In this document: positions 9,511 through 20,989 of the stretch, one piece after another
Layout of the letters: every line of letters starts with the position of its first letter
How positions within the stretch are numbered: the stretch's first letter is position 1
Source of the DNA: Fragilaria crotonensis
Taxonomy: Eukaryota > Bacillariophyta > Fragilariophyceae > Fragilariales > Fragilariaceae
Assembly (NCBI GenBank): GCA_022925895.1
Contig: JAKSYS010000073.1
Location: forward strand, 62,001 to 126,000
DNA: 64,000 nt
Direction of reading: 5' to 3'
Notes under the pieces: generated by a model
The model's input: only the letters and a program-made list of their open reading frames with translations
Told to the model about the DNA's origin: nothing
Database searches by the model: none
Program-made: the position numbers and the translations under genes

Positions 9511-12500
9511 TTACCAGTCGTCAGCGAAATCATTATTGCTCTCCTCCAACGGATCAACCACTGGTTGTGCGGCGGCTGCTGCTGCCGCAGCTGCCTCGGC
9601 TTCAGCGGCCGCGAGTGCTTCCGCTTCTGCAGCCAAGGCCGCGGCAGCATCCTGTTCGGCTTGCCTTTTCGCTGCTTCCTCGGCTGCAATTCGAGCCTGT
9701 TCAGCTGCCTTTTCAGCCTCTGAGACAACCGGCAATCCTCGCTTCTCTTTGATCAGATTAATGAGGTTCAGATCCAAGTCATCTTTCGCTGTCAAGTAGT
9801 CCTTCGCAGGAACGGGAGCCGACTTGGAGGCGTCTCGTTGGGCAACAAACATCTTTTCAACTTCCAAAGCGATGTCCATGTCAGCAAATCGATCAGGGTT
9901 GTTCTTTGGACACGCAAGCGCATTGGCAGCAGACTCGCTGATTGAGGCCAAATCTTCCTTCCATAAGGCCACAATCTCGTCAATTCTAGACGGCATGTAC
10001 GTGCGAGCAAAAAAGGCAGCCTCAGGCAAACGTTTAGTCGAAATCAGGAGATCAGCGCATGCTTCAATATTTCAATAAGCATGTAGGCAACAAAGGCCAC
10101 GTTGGTCCTTCCACCATCAGCCGCACGCTTTGCAAGCTTTTCCATGCCTTCAAGATTTCCAGTTGCAGAATACAGCAGCAAAAGACCAGGAAAGTCGTTG
10201 CTAGCGATACTGGCGGCTTCACAAAGTTCCAAATTGGTGACCTTGAGAGCGGAATCGCTGAGTTTCTTCCATTTGGTCATGGTGTCGGTGGAGTCCTTGT
10301 CTTCCTCTGGAGTTTCTTGCATGAGTGCCAAAGCAATGTCGATCTGCCCCAGCTCAATGGACAAATCAAACTTGTGATCACTGTCTGTAGTGACTGCGAG
10401 AGCTTCTTCCTTGAACCCTTGAGACTCCAAGAAACGAGCAATCTTGGTGTACTCAGACTCTGGGATGGTACCTAGCAAGTCGTTTGCAGTGTCGAAGTCG
10501 CCACGCATGACAGCTGTTTGATACTGAAGTACGGATAACATCACCTTGTAAGCCACGATATTGAGGGCCTTGTCAACCAAGTAAACGCGATCCTCCTTGG
10601 CAAGGTATCCTAAGATTCTGTGTTGGGTGGCGCCGGCCGACGATGTGGGCAAGTGCACAAGGGTCTGAATCTGTCCTCCGACACTGTAGTTCAGGCGTCC
10701 GACGTTGTTGATGTAGATGAAGCAATCGCCAACCCACTTTCCGGAGGTAATCGTATCGCTGATTTCGTACAAGAGTTCGAAGGATCCGTCTACACCATTC
10801 TCAGGATCGATCTTACCAATCGCAATCGCTTGTGCAGTCACTTGAGCATTGAATGATAAAACATAGGCAGAGTCGGCACAAGCGACAAGAACCATATTTC
10901 CGGCGTCTGACCAAAAGACATCCTTTGCGCTGACATCAATCTTTCGAACAAAGGCTCCGGAGTCCCAGTCGTAAAAAGAGAACAGCTTCGTCGCCTCCCT
11001 TGACTCCGACCATGTTCCCCCCGAATAACCCTTCGGCAGACGCGGTGGCAGGTTGAAATGCAGCGCTCTCAATAAAGTTCTTAAAGATCTTAACACGGGA
11101 AGGAGATTCACGAATGGCGTAGTCGCCAGTCCCGGAACCGGACCAAGCAAAGTCGAGCGCTTGCCCAAAGGCCTTGTTTCGGAGCGCTTGAGCCGTGTAA
11201 ATGATAAACTCTCCGTCACCGCAGACTGCAACGAAACGACCATTACAATTGTGCTTGAGGGTTTGCGGGTAGAGTTCACAAGCACCCAAATCTCTAGGAA
11301 TGACAGGGAGTCGCTCGCCGTCAGGTAAGCCTTCTCCAGTAGAAGCGATAGCCTTGACTGTCGTCGTTTGGATCTCATTGTTCTTGGCCCAGACAATCTT
11401 ACCAGTCGAGTCCATGGATGCGACAGGATCATCAGATCCAAATTTCAATGCATACACATCCCTCATCAAACCCGATGGCAAGCTTGTTGGTCTCCGGCGA
11501 AGCTGCAAGGGCCCACGCACGCTCCATGCCATAATTGAGGGTTGCTTCGGGGCGGTAAGTGGTGGCCTGCCAGATGCGAACAGTTCCGTCTTCAGAAGCA
11601 GACGCAATGATCGGAAGCTTGGGGTGGAACATGACGGCGCACACATTGTGAGTGTGTCCTTCCAATGAGTGGACGATTGATTTGGTCTGTGAAGAGGCAG
11701 GACAGCGGTTAGCATAAGGATAGTACTGCGAAACATCAGCAATACAAGAAGGCAGCGGGCACATACTTGATAATCCCAAATCTTGACCGTACGATCATCG
11801 GCACCTGACAGAATGTACGGCTTGTCACCCGATGGATAATAGTCAATGCAATTAACACCACGTTCATGCCCCTCCAAAGTATAATGCGGAGTATGCGAGC
11901 CAAGGCCCCAAACCTTGATGGAACGATCCAAACTGGCAGACGCAAAGGTATTGCTATCCTTGGGATTAAACTTGACTTGCATGACATAGTGCGCATGCCC
12001 TTCGAACATTTGAGTGCAATCAAAGCCACGATCCCAATCCCACAACTTGATGGTCATATCATCCGACGACGAGAGCACGTACGGAAGAGAAGGATGGACT
12101 TCCAAGGAACGAATGTAATCTGCATGAGCTTCAAATTCCTTGATTTTCTCCATTGTGTTATAGTTGAAGACACGGAGACGCATATCGTCGGAGGCTGCAA
12201 TGAACCATTGTTTTCGAGAGATGAATTTGGCGCATCTGACAGGTAGCTCCGAGAGTTCAAAGGACTTGACGCAAATGCCACTTTCGTAATCCCAAATCAT
12301 GACATTACCACTGTAGAGTGCTGCCAAAACCCATGGCTCCGAAGCGTGAATGTCTACTGACTTGACACGCTCGGAAGAAGCTGAGAGCTTCTTCTTGATA
12401 TCCAGTCGAAGTGGCTGCACGCGAAAAAAGTGGTGGATGAGTGAACGAACTACACTGATCGTCTGCAACAAGTAAACATGAACATCCATCATGTATTCCC

Positions 12501-12727
12501 AATGGAATCCTCAAGAAATCTAACCAAACTGTATCTGAAACAACTCGACAGCAGCACAACAATGGAGTCGATGCACCAAGGATATGGTGGTCAATACAAG
12601 TACCAGTAGCATTAAAAAGCAATAACTCCATCGTCTGACTCGGCTAAGCCTGCATTTCAACATTTCCCAACAGCGACTGCACTGCCCGCCTCGGTCACAT
12701 GAAAACAAGAGGATCGAAACATACCAT
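9511..12727 (-). CDS. COPB2: Coatomer subunit beta-prime (beta'-COP)
   Basis: WD40 subunit of the COPI coat on Golgi-derived vesicles, which binds dilysine cargo tails. The product is about 941 residues. The first coding exon appears to be only the ATG (12725-12727), followed by a gtatgt donor and a 310-nt intron. Exon 2 (12414-11767) starts PLRLDIKKKLSASSERVKS, exactly where beta'-COP begins, and carries WD repeats such as DDMTIKLWDWD and LDRSIKVWGLG. An 80-nt intron (11766-11687) follows. Exon 3 contains SEDGTVRIWQATTYRPE, the coatomer WD-associated region, and a C-terminal poly-Ala/Glu helix. Three apparent 1-nt indels interrupt it: about 11441-11446 (extra base), A5 at 10973-10977 (extra), and about 10058-10062 (missing). 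As an essential, normally single-copy protein it is unlikely to be a pseudogene. Confidence 0.9.
12415..12724 (-). other. Long first intron of beta'-COP gene after an ATG-only exon
   Basis: On the minus strand ACGATG is followed directly by GTATGT. The intron ends in CGTGCAG just before CCACTTCGACTG, which encodes P-L-R-L. At 310 nt it is several times longer than the other introns read here, most of which are 65-145 nt. No in-frame ATG lies in the intron close to the acceptor that would give a better start. Confidence 0.6.
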
Positions 12728-13606
12728 CGTATAGAAGTACGATGAAGCAGATCAGGAATATGAAAGCGCAATCGTTACAATGACTCTACCATTGGCAGCT
12801 CAGCTCGTGCCCATCGTGCGGATCCAAGGACACGAACGCGCAGAGGGAACGACAATGGATTTGACACGAGAACCATGAATTCGATTCAGACAAACATATT
12901 ATAAAACTTAGTACCTACTCCGAGTACCCAGTACTACAGTACCTGGTACCCCGAGTACTCAGTACTCAGTACTCAGTATCGTACAGTCTACTTGATTACT
13001 TGGACCCGTTTTGTTCGGACGACAGCAGTCGGTGGAGAGGTACAGTACAAGTACTACAAGGGATCGTGAATCGTAGTGAAAAGGCCCGCAAGATGGATCC
13101 AGTTTTCAGATAGTTCGGGAGGACAGTTAGCATTCTGGAATCATAACAATGTAATTGGTTCCACGGTTCAGTCAGTTGTCAGTCCTTCAAGTGTGTGTGG
13201 CTTCGTTCAGGTTCTAGGTATTTGCTGTCTGCTGTCTGGTAGATCGTTACTGTATTAGATGCTGGAAAGGCACGGTAGGCTGCTTACTAGTGAGCTGGAA
13301 TAGGAGCGAAAGAAATTACATGTTGGCTGTCGCTCAATAGTTGCATGGAAAACAACAGTGCTCTGCTTTGGTGAATCCAGACGGAATTCAAATATTAACT
13401 CACGTTTCATGGTTCCAGGAATAGGTAGAGGCATAGGGTTTAATTTGTTATAGGTTGTAGAACAAAATGACCAAGCTGATGTGAGTTGCCAGGCAAACAC
13501 TCTAGCTAGGCCTGACAATGACTCCAATTGTTTGACTTAAGGTAGATAATGTCGACAATGCCTCACACATGACGATGCAGTGGTCTAGCTACTTGGTACA
13601 TTACTG
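12728..13606. other. Intergenic, GTAC-palindrome rich
   Basis: This is the 5' flank of the beta'-COP gene and the 3' flank of Las1. Positions 12908-12985 form a dense array of GTAC/AGTACT/GGTACC words. The 90-residue minus-strand ORF at 13255-13527 has no recognisable feature. Confidence 0.6.
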
Positions 13607-15217
13607 TTATACTGTACGGCCAGGTAGACAGCCAACAGTACACGCTTCCCACTGTTCAGCGACTGACCAGTTCGGTGGAATTGCTTCATCGCTTGATTCC
13701 TCACGTAGACACTTGCCTGCAACAGAAACATCTCCATTGCAAAGGTCCTCCAATGCTCGTCTCAAGGGACTGCCTTGGTCGAGTCGAGTGCAGAGGCCCC
13801 GTAGAGGAATTGAGGACGCGTTGTTTTCGAAAAAGCTACGGTTGCGTTGTAACCAATCCACAAGTGGGCAGCTAGAGCAACCTTTCTTGTTTGCTGAAGA
13901 TTGTGGTTCATCATGCAAAAGACGATATTCCACCACATGTGTCAACAGAGCAGGCAACAGTCCTGGCCATGTCTCGCAGAAAAGTTCCAGAAGTGGTTGA
14001 TATGTATCATCACTTTCCGAGGACCTTAACAACAATCCACTGGCGTCCTCATCGCCCCAGATAAAATAAGAAAGAATGACTTGGTAGGCGACGTCTTGAG
14101 GCAAGCTCATCAAAAAATTTACTACAGATGTCATGGAAACTTCAACCTTGGGTGCAGCTCTCGTATCTACGTCCACCCCTCGCTCCGTACCTGATTCTGG
14201 ATTCGTTGGGATCGTCGCGACCACGGTAGATTGCGGCGCGATGGTAGCTGCTGCGACTTGATTGTTTCCATACTTTGCCTTCTTTGGCGCGGGGTTTTCG
14301 CGAGCGAGCGCAGCAAAGTAGTTGTCTGCTAACCATGCGTCGTCGGCATCCTCATCATCATAGTCGTCCATGGGATCTTCCTCGTCGTTCTGTTCATCAT
14401 CGGCGCCATCTCCGCCTTTCTTTGAGTCATTCAGAGCTGCAGTGAAATCTTGGGATGGCTTAGAAATGGGAGGTTCATCACTGTCAGTGAATGTCGATGG
14501 CTGTCCCCCTTGTTGCGGCAGCGCAGCATTGAAATACGACTTCAACATTTGCTTTCCAGAGTCCAACAATTCTTGTCGACTCGTCGCCAGCGAGGACTGC
14601 CAATACTTTTCCAAAAAGAACCCCAAAACAGTATGAGCGGCAAGTCGGAGTTGCGACAGGGATGGGAGTGCATTGTGAGCAGCTTCATGCCGAATGTCAA
14701 CAATCCACCCCGGTAATCCCAATGTGGAACAAAGTTGCGACACTGGCGCAGCCAAACGGCGTCGTTGTTGAAGTCCATCTGCAAGTCCATTCACGGAACG
14801 AATGATTGCTGTCGAATAAGACAATTGCAACAAGGTATCGTCGTTGTGGTTGTTCCTCGTCGCGTCTTCCAACAAAATGAGAGCTAGACTAAAAAGAAGA
14901 TTCAATAGCATGGGGAAGTGCGTTGGACGAACGGGCCTTCCAGACTCGAAGCATATCTAGTGCGTTCCGTAAATTGCCATGTGCTTCCTCCACCTGTGTC
15001 GGACATGAAAACGATTCAGTCGCGATCTTGCCATTTTGTATCAAGTCCAGTGCTCCCTTCAGGCCGTGAGCCACAGTTTGCCATTCATAAACATCCTTCC
15101 AAGGGGGGTGATCTTGACCATATGTCGGCGGTTCTTCCTCTTGCGAGTTGGCACAGTCGTCACCATTGGCGGAGTTGGCACGGTTGATACATTTACAAGA
15201 ACTGCGGCGCCACTCAT
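13607..15217 (-). CDS. LAS1: Las1-like pre-rRNA processing endoribonuclease (two homopolymer frameshifts)
   Basis: HEPN-fold nuclease that cuts ITS2 of pre-rRNA together with the polynucleotide kinase Grc3/Nol9, for 60S subunit maturation. The predicted length is 536 residues. The start is placed at the ATG at 15217. The N-terminal part contains WKDVYEWQTVAHGL and LRVWKARSSNALPHAIES. The core has LGLPGWIVDIRHEAAHN, in which RHEAAH is the Rx4H catalytic HEPN motif, then LPSLSQLRLAAHTVLGFFLE. An acidic low-complexity region (EEDPMDDYDDEDADDA) is followed by a C-terminal domain typical of Las1. Two frame changes occur: at six G (15103-15108, read as one base missing) and at five A (14891-14895, read as one base extra). 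After correction the frame is open throughout, so the gene is probably functional. Confidence 0.85.
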
Positions 15218-15687
15218 TGTCGTCTCGTCAATGTCGACAGACCTTGTATCATAACGTTGTCTTGCGCCTCGATGTCTCGAGGCTCGACTGCACCCATCGC
15301 ACCATCCACCATCAATGCGGACATGCCGGTACAATTAGTGGTAATCCAGTACTACGCACTCCAGTAGACGATAGCGACGTCATTAGTCTTCATGTGTATG
15401 AGATCGAATTTTGAGTGGATTCGACATTGGAGCGATCCCAAAACCTCAAATTCTCAAATAGCCATTTCTTCCGTTGTACATGTATTGAAGTCATGTTTTC
15501 CATGTGTACGACATGCAATACATGTTACACTAACACATGTAAAATGAAAAACAGTGTTTTGAGGAAATGGTGTGATATCATACGTAGAATCCTAAAACTC
15601 GAAACACGAGTATTAATTTTACCATCCAAGAACACCAGACAATCCACTGCACCTGTGCTCCGCTGCTGTTAGTACCTCATCTCCACC

Positions 15688-16420
15688 ATGCTGGATGACA
15701 TTGACATGATGCTGCTCTTCCTTCTCTACCGCAGAGAAACCAAGAAGAATTCATTTCAAGTCCATTCAAGGTATCGGAAGAAGTTCCTAAAGAATCTCGG
15801 GTCACTGCAGCGCCGATTGCGCCAACGTCGTATTCCTCGTGTTTCGCTTCAAGACGCTTCTCAAAGTGCGTGGAAAACGCTGTTCAACTCAGGTAATGAT
15901 CAGGCGTTAATTACCTTGACAGGCTTAACCTTTGAAGTATTCAATTGGTTGTTGCCTAAGTTGAGTGAGTTGTATGATACGCATTCACCTTTTGGTTCCG
16001 CTGATGGTTCAATCATTGCAATTCACAATGATCAGGTGATCAACCGAGGAGGACGACCAAGGATGATGAAAGCAACAGACTGCCTTGGTATGTGTCTTGC
16101 ATGGACCAGGACAAGGGGCTCAAGTATGGTGCTGCAGATTACTATCTTTGGGATGACTGCAACGTCCGTCAGCCTCTACCTTCGGTTCGGTCGACGAATT
16201 TTAGTTGAGGTTCTTAAAAATGAGCCACTTTCAGCCATCGGGATTCCCAGCATTGAAAATATCAGAACTTATCAGGCAGTTATTAGGGAGTCAACAGGAT
16301 CCTGCTGCCAATAATGTTGCTGAGTTTGCCAGAGGTGTTAGAATGAACAGGGAAGCAACTGCTATGCGGCAATCTGCCGAGTGGGGGATGCGGGCCATTC
16401 AGTCAACAGTCTGTCTTGTT
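15688..16420 (+). pseudogene. PIF/Harbinger transposase, catalytic core deleted
   Basis: The start ATG at 15688 gives a 208-residue frame to 16314. It contains ALITLTGLTFEVFNWLLPKL, then GGRPRMMKATDCLGMCLAWT, then SLYLRFGRRILVEVLKNEPL, all typical of the N-terminal half of Harbinger transposases. Shifting into the second frame near 16260-16300, the sequence jumps to QSAEWGMRAIQS, the conserved block near the C terminus. The whole stretch with the W-G-T-x-D-G and later DDE residues is absent. This looks like an internal deletion plus a frame change. The end is approximate, because the frame runs on into the oppositely coded Myb gene. Confidence 0.78.
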
Positions 16421-16894
16421 TTTAATCAATTCGTAGATTCTCTTCGCTCTTCTCACATCTGGAGGACAGTTTGGGTCTCCAGTTGGAGTCTTCTCAAGAT
16501 AAAGCTTTGCAAACTTTCGGCGCAAGGCATCTCGGCTCCTATCACGGTCAGGGTACATACTGTGATGCTGCCTTTCAACATCATCCCATTCTCCCATTCC
16601 AATGGGTAGAATCTCTTCAATGACATCAAGGAGGGAGTCCAGCTCCGTTTGGGAGAAGCCCGGGCCTCTCTTCTTCCTGGGAGGCATGAGAGGATGCGAT
16701 GAATTGCAGTGTGAAAAAACTTCTGATTCTTGTGTTGAGAGCTCTGTGCGTTTCGAAAGAAGCTGGTATGTTTTTGTCCGTAGACTTGAACGTGAACGGA
16801 AATTTGAGGTTCTGGGTATCATGACCAAATTCTGGTCAACCTCAATTTGAGTTTGACAAGAATTTGTGTTTTTGGGGATTTGACTGTCGCCCAT
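16403..16894 (-). CDS. Myb/SANT-like (DUF6818-type) protein of the Harbinger element
   Basis: 163 residues from the ATG at 16894. The C-terminal half reads GFSQTELDSLLDVIEEILPI, GMGEWDDVERQHHSMYPDRD, SRDALRRKFAKLY, TPTGDPNCPPDVRRAKRI. Spaced Trp/Leu residues and the 'KPTGDPxCPPxVRRAK' ending resemble the stramenopile DUF6818 domain, a Myb-like DNA-binding fold, as I remember it. The basic segment MPPRKKRGP just before it could be a nuclear signal. Harbinger elements need such a Myb-like partner to bring the transposase to the nucleus and the TIRs; that role is inferred from family knowledge and position. The frame is intact although the neighbouring transposase is broken. Confidence 0.72.
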   Translation of the reverse strand: MGDSQIPKNTNSCQTQIEVDQNLVMIPRTSNFRSRSSLRTKTYQLLSKRTELSTQESEVFSHCNSSHPLMPPRKKRGPGFSQTELDSLLDVIEEILPIGMGEWDDVERQHHSMYPDRDRSRDALRRKFAKLYLEKTPTGDPNCPPDVRRAKRIYELIKNKTDC

Positions 16895-17258
16895 TTCTGG
16901 CGCGAAGAATTGAAAAAAATCGCATCCCGCCAAAAAAAAAGATGATTTGGGTATTTGGTACCTGAAAATTATAGGTGTTTGAGGTTTTGGGATCGTTCCA
17001 AATTATTGCGAGTACCACAAAGCACACCCATGTTTCTGGAACCCATGGGAAGCAGCGCACGATTCTTTAATGCCAGCTCATTATCATATCTCCAAGGACT
17101 GTAGAAATCGGTATCAACCACTCCGTAAAAAACCTACGGAGTGACATGCGGACATGCGATCAAGTATTTGGTCACAAAACCTTCACATGAAGATGTCATC
17201 ATGCTTGTCAATCAAGCTAGATGAATCCCCTTTTCCTCTTCATCTCAATCTAGAACCT

Positions 17259-18199
17259 ATGATGGATAACCTTCCCACTGCCAGACATTTTCTAGCGGCC
17301 GGCACTGCTTCCGCCGTGGCGTCGGGAACGTTCAATCCATTGGATTGTTTGCGTGTTCGATGGCAGACTCAATTGGGTGCGAAAGAACAATCGATTCTGG
17401 CCTTTGGGCATCGCATTGTTCAACAGGAGGGACTCTGGCAAGGTCTTTGGAAACCTGGTGTGGGAGTCAATATGATTGGCATGGCGACGGCGTCGGGACT
17501 GCGATTCGGATACTATGAGACCATTCGAAATGGGCTACGTCATAGTCCTGGCGCTCATCAAGAAAAAGAAGCTTGGCACATGGTAGTAGCGGGCTTAGTC
17601 AGTGGAGGCTCGGCTTATTTCATAACAACCCCATTTCATTTGCTCAAAACACGAATGCAAGCCGAGGCTGGTAGACACAGACAAGCTAAGACAGTATTGG
17701 AAGGTGTTGTTCAAATAGTCTCACAAACAGGGAATCTGTCAAGTCTCTTCAAGGGATCGGGACCATTGGCCGTGCGAGGGTCTTTGTTCACAGCCGGGCA
17801 GATGGTTGGTACGTTCTCTCTATTGATCATCCTATGATCACATTCATACCATCTCTTACACATTGATTTCTATCGTCAGGTTACGACGGACTCAAGACAA
17901 CCGCCAAGGAGCACGGATACGTGGACGGACCATGGCTCCATGCCGCTTCCAGCATTTTCTCGGCTTTCTGTGCATCATTTGCGTCTGCTCCTGCTGACTA
18001 TATTATGGCGCGATACATGAGTTGTTCTGAGAACAAAACTGTGGTCCAGTGTGTTCGACTCATCTACTATGAAGGCGGTGTCCTGGCTTTTTGGAAGGGC
18101 TGGAGCGTTTTTTTCATCCGTCTGACACCGGTACTGTTGACATATTCTTCAGTTTATGAGCAGCTTCGATTCCACCTTGGCCTTGGTTTCTTGGACTAG
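17259..18199 (+). CDS. Mitochondrial carrier family (SLC25) protein
   Basis: 289 residues in two exons (17259-17808 and 17880-18199) with a 71-nt intron (gtacgt...gtcag) that splits a Gly codon. Three repeats of about 100 residues each end their first helix with the carrier signature. Repeat 1 has NPLDCLRVRWQ (canonical Px[DE]xx[KR]). Repeat 2 has TTPFHLLKTRMQ, with His at the acidic position. Repeat 3 has SAPADYIMARYM, with Met at the basic position. The protein should sit in the inner mitochondrial membrane; the pattern resembles the dicarboxylate/UCP branch, but the substrate is not assigned. I start at the MMDNLPTARHF methionine; an upstream ATG at 17154 in frame would add 35 residues. 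Confidence 0.85.
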
Positions 18200-20689
18200 A
18201 AAACTTGAACCACCGAAATATGATAGACGCCATTCGGCATGAGTTGCATACCTAGAATGTATGACAGTTGTATAAAAGGGACATGCAAATTGCCAACTTG
18301 GTTTTCGCCATCAACGAACGTCTAACTTGTGGAAGTCCGGTTGACTGAGAAAGTCAATGGAATTCTTTCATCGTCAAGAGTCGTTCACATGAGAAATTAT
18401 AGGCGTATGGATTCCTCACCAATGTATGCCTCTACGGTAGCTAGCTGACGAAGATGCGCGCTAGCGTCTGTTCGAGATTGCGAGCGCTCGCATGGCTCCT
18501 AATATGACCTCCAGGAAACTTCGTAAATTCGGAATATCTTCACCGATTTAGCCGAGTGCTCAATGAAGTACGCAGGGGTACTACGATTACCTTGGAAGTG
18601 AGATCGATCATATTTTGCACCCAAATCATCATGTTATCCTGACTCGCAAACGTATAGGTTTGGCGCTCAGAGATGACTACAACGTACCAGGTACTTGCAC
18701 TGTACTATCATAATCCGAGATCCGAGTCATACTTGTACTGGTAGAGTCACGGGAGAACCTCGTACTGGACCTCGTACCGTTCTGAAATCGGTGTACTGAT
18801 AAGCGGTGGAGGAAATCATACACCTAAGGTATGACTCTGAAAAGGTACGTAAATGGTATCAGGAAATGTAGTTATCCAATGTTAGTTATATTGAAACAAC
18901 AACCATGAAGTATCAATAAGACAGGAATGTGTGTATCGCTTTACATAGGGCATTACGTAGGACATTACATAGTACTAATACTCGAGTACTGCATTACGTA
19001 GTGCAATGTGCAATACATTGTACTCCGAGTACCAGGTACAGTACAAGTACATTACGTACATCACTGCGTAATTCGGTACGCCCGTGATTTCCGTAGTAAA
19101 TTCAGTACAGTACTACTCAATTTCATAGTACTAAGTACATTCCGTATTTAATTCAGTAATACATTCCGTAGTACAGTAGTGCTTTTGGCTCTAGCAGTAC
19201 AGTACTTACAACTTGTACTCCAGAGTCCAGATACACTCTCAGCAGAGTATTACCAGCAATTCACAACTCTGTGGGATTGTTCTCATGTTTCCTTTAGCTA
19301 GAGTCCATTAATTCCTCCCAATTGGACCATCACTGGTGGATTCACAAACTTCTGTTCATGGGGCATTTGCCAAAACATTTGACAAAAGAATGCATGTAAT
19401 CTATCTTCCCTTAAATTGATCAACTGGGAGGCTCATTCTATAATAATTCACCAGACTTCAGTGGCCCGACTACTCATGTGGTCAATTCCTGATCAAGCAA
19501 ACAAATGTGATGGCAGAAATCACAAGTGAATCTTTTGTCCAGGTCATCCACTCAAAATGCACAAGCATCACTTCTAGCCTCAGCATTAGGCTACTAGTAC
19601 TAGTACTAGTACTAGTACTAGCTACTATATGATGTGCTGAGCTTAGCAATTGCATAGAATGACACAATCAGTTCTTGACTGGACTTAACTTGCAATTTCT
19701 TTCTTCAGCCAAACACCTTTCTGCTGCTTTGTGCTGCTGCTCTAGTGTTGGATGGGTTATGCCAGTGCTGGTTCTGCTCCTGAACTGGTATGTGAGAACT
19801 ATCACCCCACAGTGCAACACATAATCATACAACAAAACAGGATTGGATGGGCTCCATTATTTTGGAGGAGATTTAGCATGGGCTGGAGTCAACACCAGCA
19901 ATGCTACAACTCATCCCCTCAATGATATGGCAATGATAACCTCAAGCAATCAATATACTAGCTTGGCGTGGCAGGCAAATTTAATCCAACTCATATGTTG
20001 GGAACAATGGTGCAAGCTTTGGAAACATCAAAATCAAGGGACACACGGGCACTACAATCACACCCAAGCAGAGGCCTCAAAATGCGAAATGCGCCAGTAA
20101 TTAACGGAGGTCTAGTAGTACTACTGATGTCCTCATACAATGCAGTACGAGGTGAAAGTACAGAAGCTGTCACATCAAGACGTTTCTGATCATGACCAAC
20201 ATCCCCTAGTAGGAGTCACCAAAACTGCTGGCAATTCATGTGTCTTTCTTTTGGAAAAGTTATCGACTCATCAGAGTAGCAATACTTTAATTTGCCATTG
20301 TCATGATGTCACCTAATGAAAAATGGTTGCAGATCCCACAGGAGTGTTGTGCCTATCCATGTGAGTCAAATACCTTCATCTTAGGCACAGTGGTAGCAGG
20401 TAAAATAGACTTGCTATTATTTAATATTTCTCAGCATGCATAGTTGTCGTCTTAGTTCAACACAAACTGCCACGACACGACGCTGGATGTATAGGTACTG
20501 TACTACTGTAGTACTGCTCTATAGTCGTTCATTTTTCTTATGTACTGTACTTCGAGTACTGTCGTACAATCTCGATTAGTGCGCGAAATTCAAAATGTTG
20601 TAGTAAGTACAGGGGAATAACCATTCTTTAACTGTCAACGCTCGTCAAAACAAGGACGTGAATTGGATTAGGGCCGCGCGGAAAGTTAT
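18200..20689. other. Gene-poor intergenic DNA
   Basis: About 2.5 kb without a supported gene. Positions 18690-18800 and 18960-19210 are dense in GTAC words. A hexamer-like ACTAGT reiteration of about 30 bp lies at 19592-19622. The remaining short ORFs look random. Confidence 0.6.
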
Positions 20690-20989
20690 ACAACTAAGTG
20701 TATGATTTTCGACGTTTGCCCTTGTTCCTACGTGTCGTTTGTACCAGAACGTACGCACAACTGGACCTTAGGGCAGGTCGGAAAGTATACTTTAATTGTA
20801 TGACTCTCGGGAAAATCCTTGTACTGCAGTGTATACTCCGCTCAGGTCCTGTACAGGAAGGTCCGGCAATACGGCAATACACACTTAGTCGTGAATCAAG
20901 GTCGAATTCACGCTGGCCGGAGGCGCAAATCATTTCCGTTCTGTGTCTGGCTGGTGCTAAACTGGTTATGCCAGCGTCATCGTCGTTTT
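20690..20989. other. Intergenic, leading into satellite
   Basis: The segment has two loosely similar blocks, GGAAAGTTATACAACTAAGT and GGAAAGTATACTTTAATTGT (about 20680 and 20780), suggesting a degenerate duplication of about 100 bp. No gene is seen. Confidence 0.4.

Larger units (their letters stand above)
15427..17001. mobile_element. PIF/Harbinger DNA transposon with 24-bp TIRs
   Basis: Terminal inverted repeats TTGGAGCGATCCCAAAACCT (continuing CAAA, 15427-15450) and the reverse complement at 16978-17001 match at 23 of 24 bases. Inside are two convergent genes, as in Harbinger elements: a DDE_Tnp_4-type transposase on plus and a Myb/SANT-like DNA-binding protein on minus. They meet around 16403. 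The transposase lacks the catalytic middle, so this copy is not autonomous. The 3-bp TWA target duplication expected for the family is not evident at these ends. Confidence 0.82.

Noticed and set aside
9458..9799. Ala/Ser-rich plus ORF of 113 residues
   Set aside because: Antisense shadow of the poly-Ala/Glu helix at the C terminus of beta'-COP.
13255..13527. 90-residue minus ORF between beta'-COP and Las1
   Set aside because: No recognisable feature, no good start context, and not linked by splice sites to either neighbour.
15427..17001. TWA target-site duplication for the Harbinger element
   Set aside because: Flanks CGACA|TTGG and CCAA|ATTATT do not show the expected 3-bp repeat, so none is claimed.
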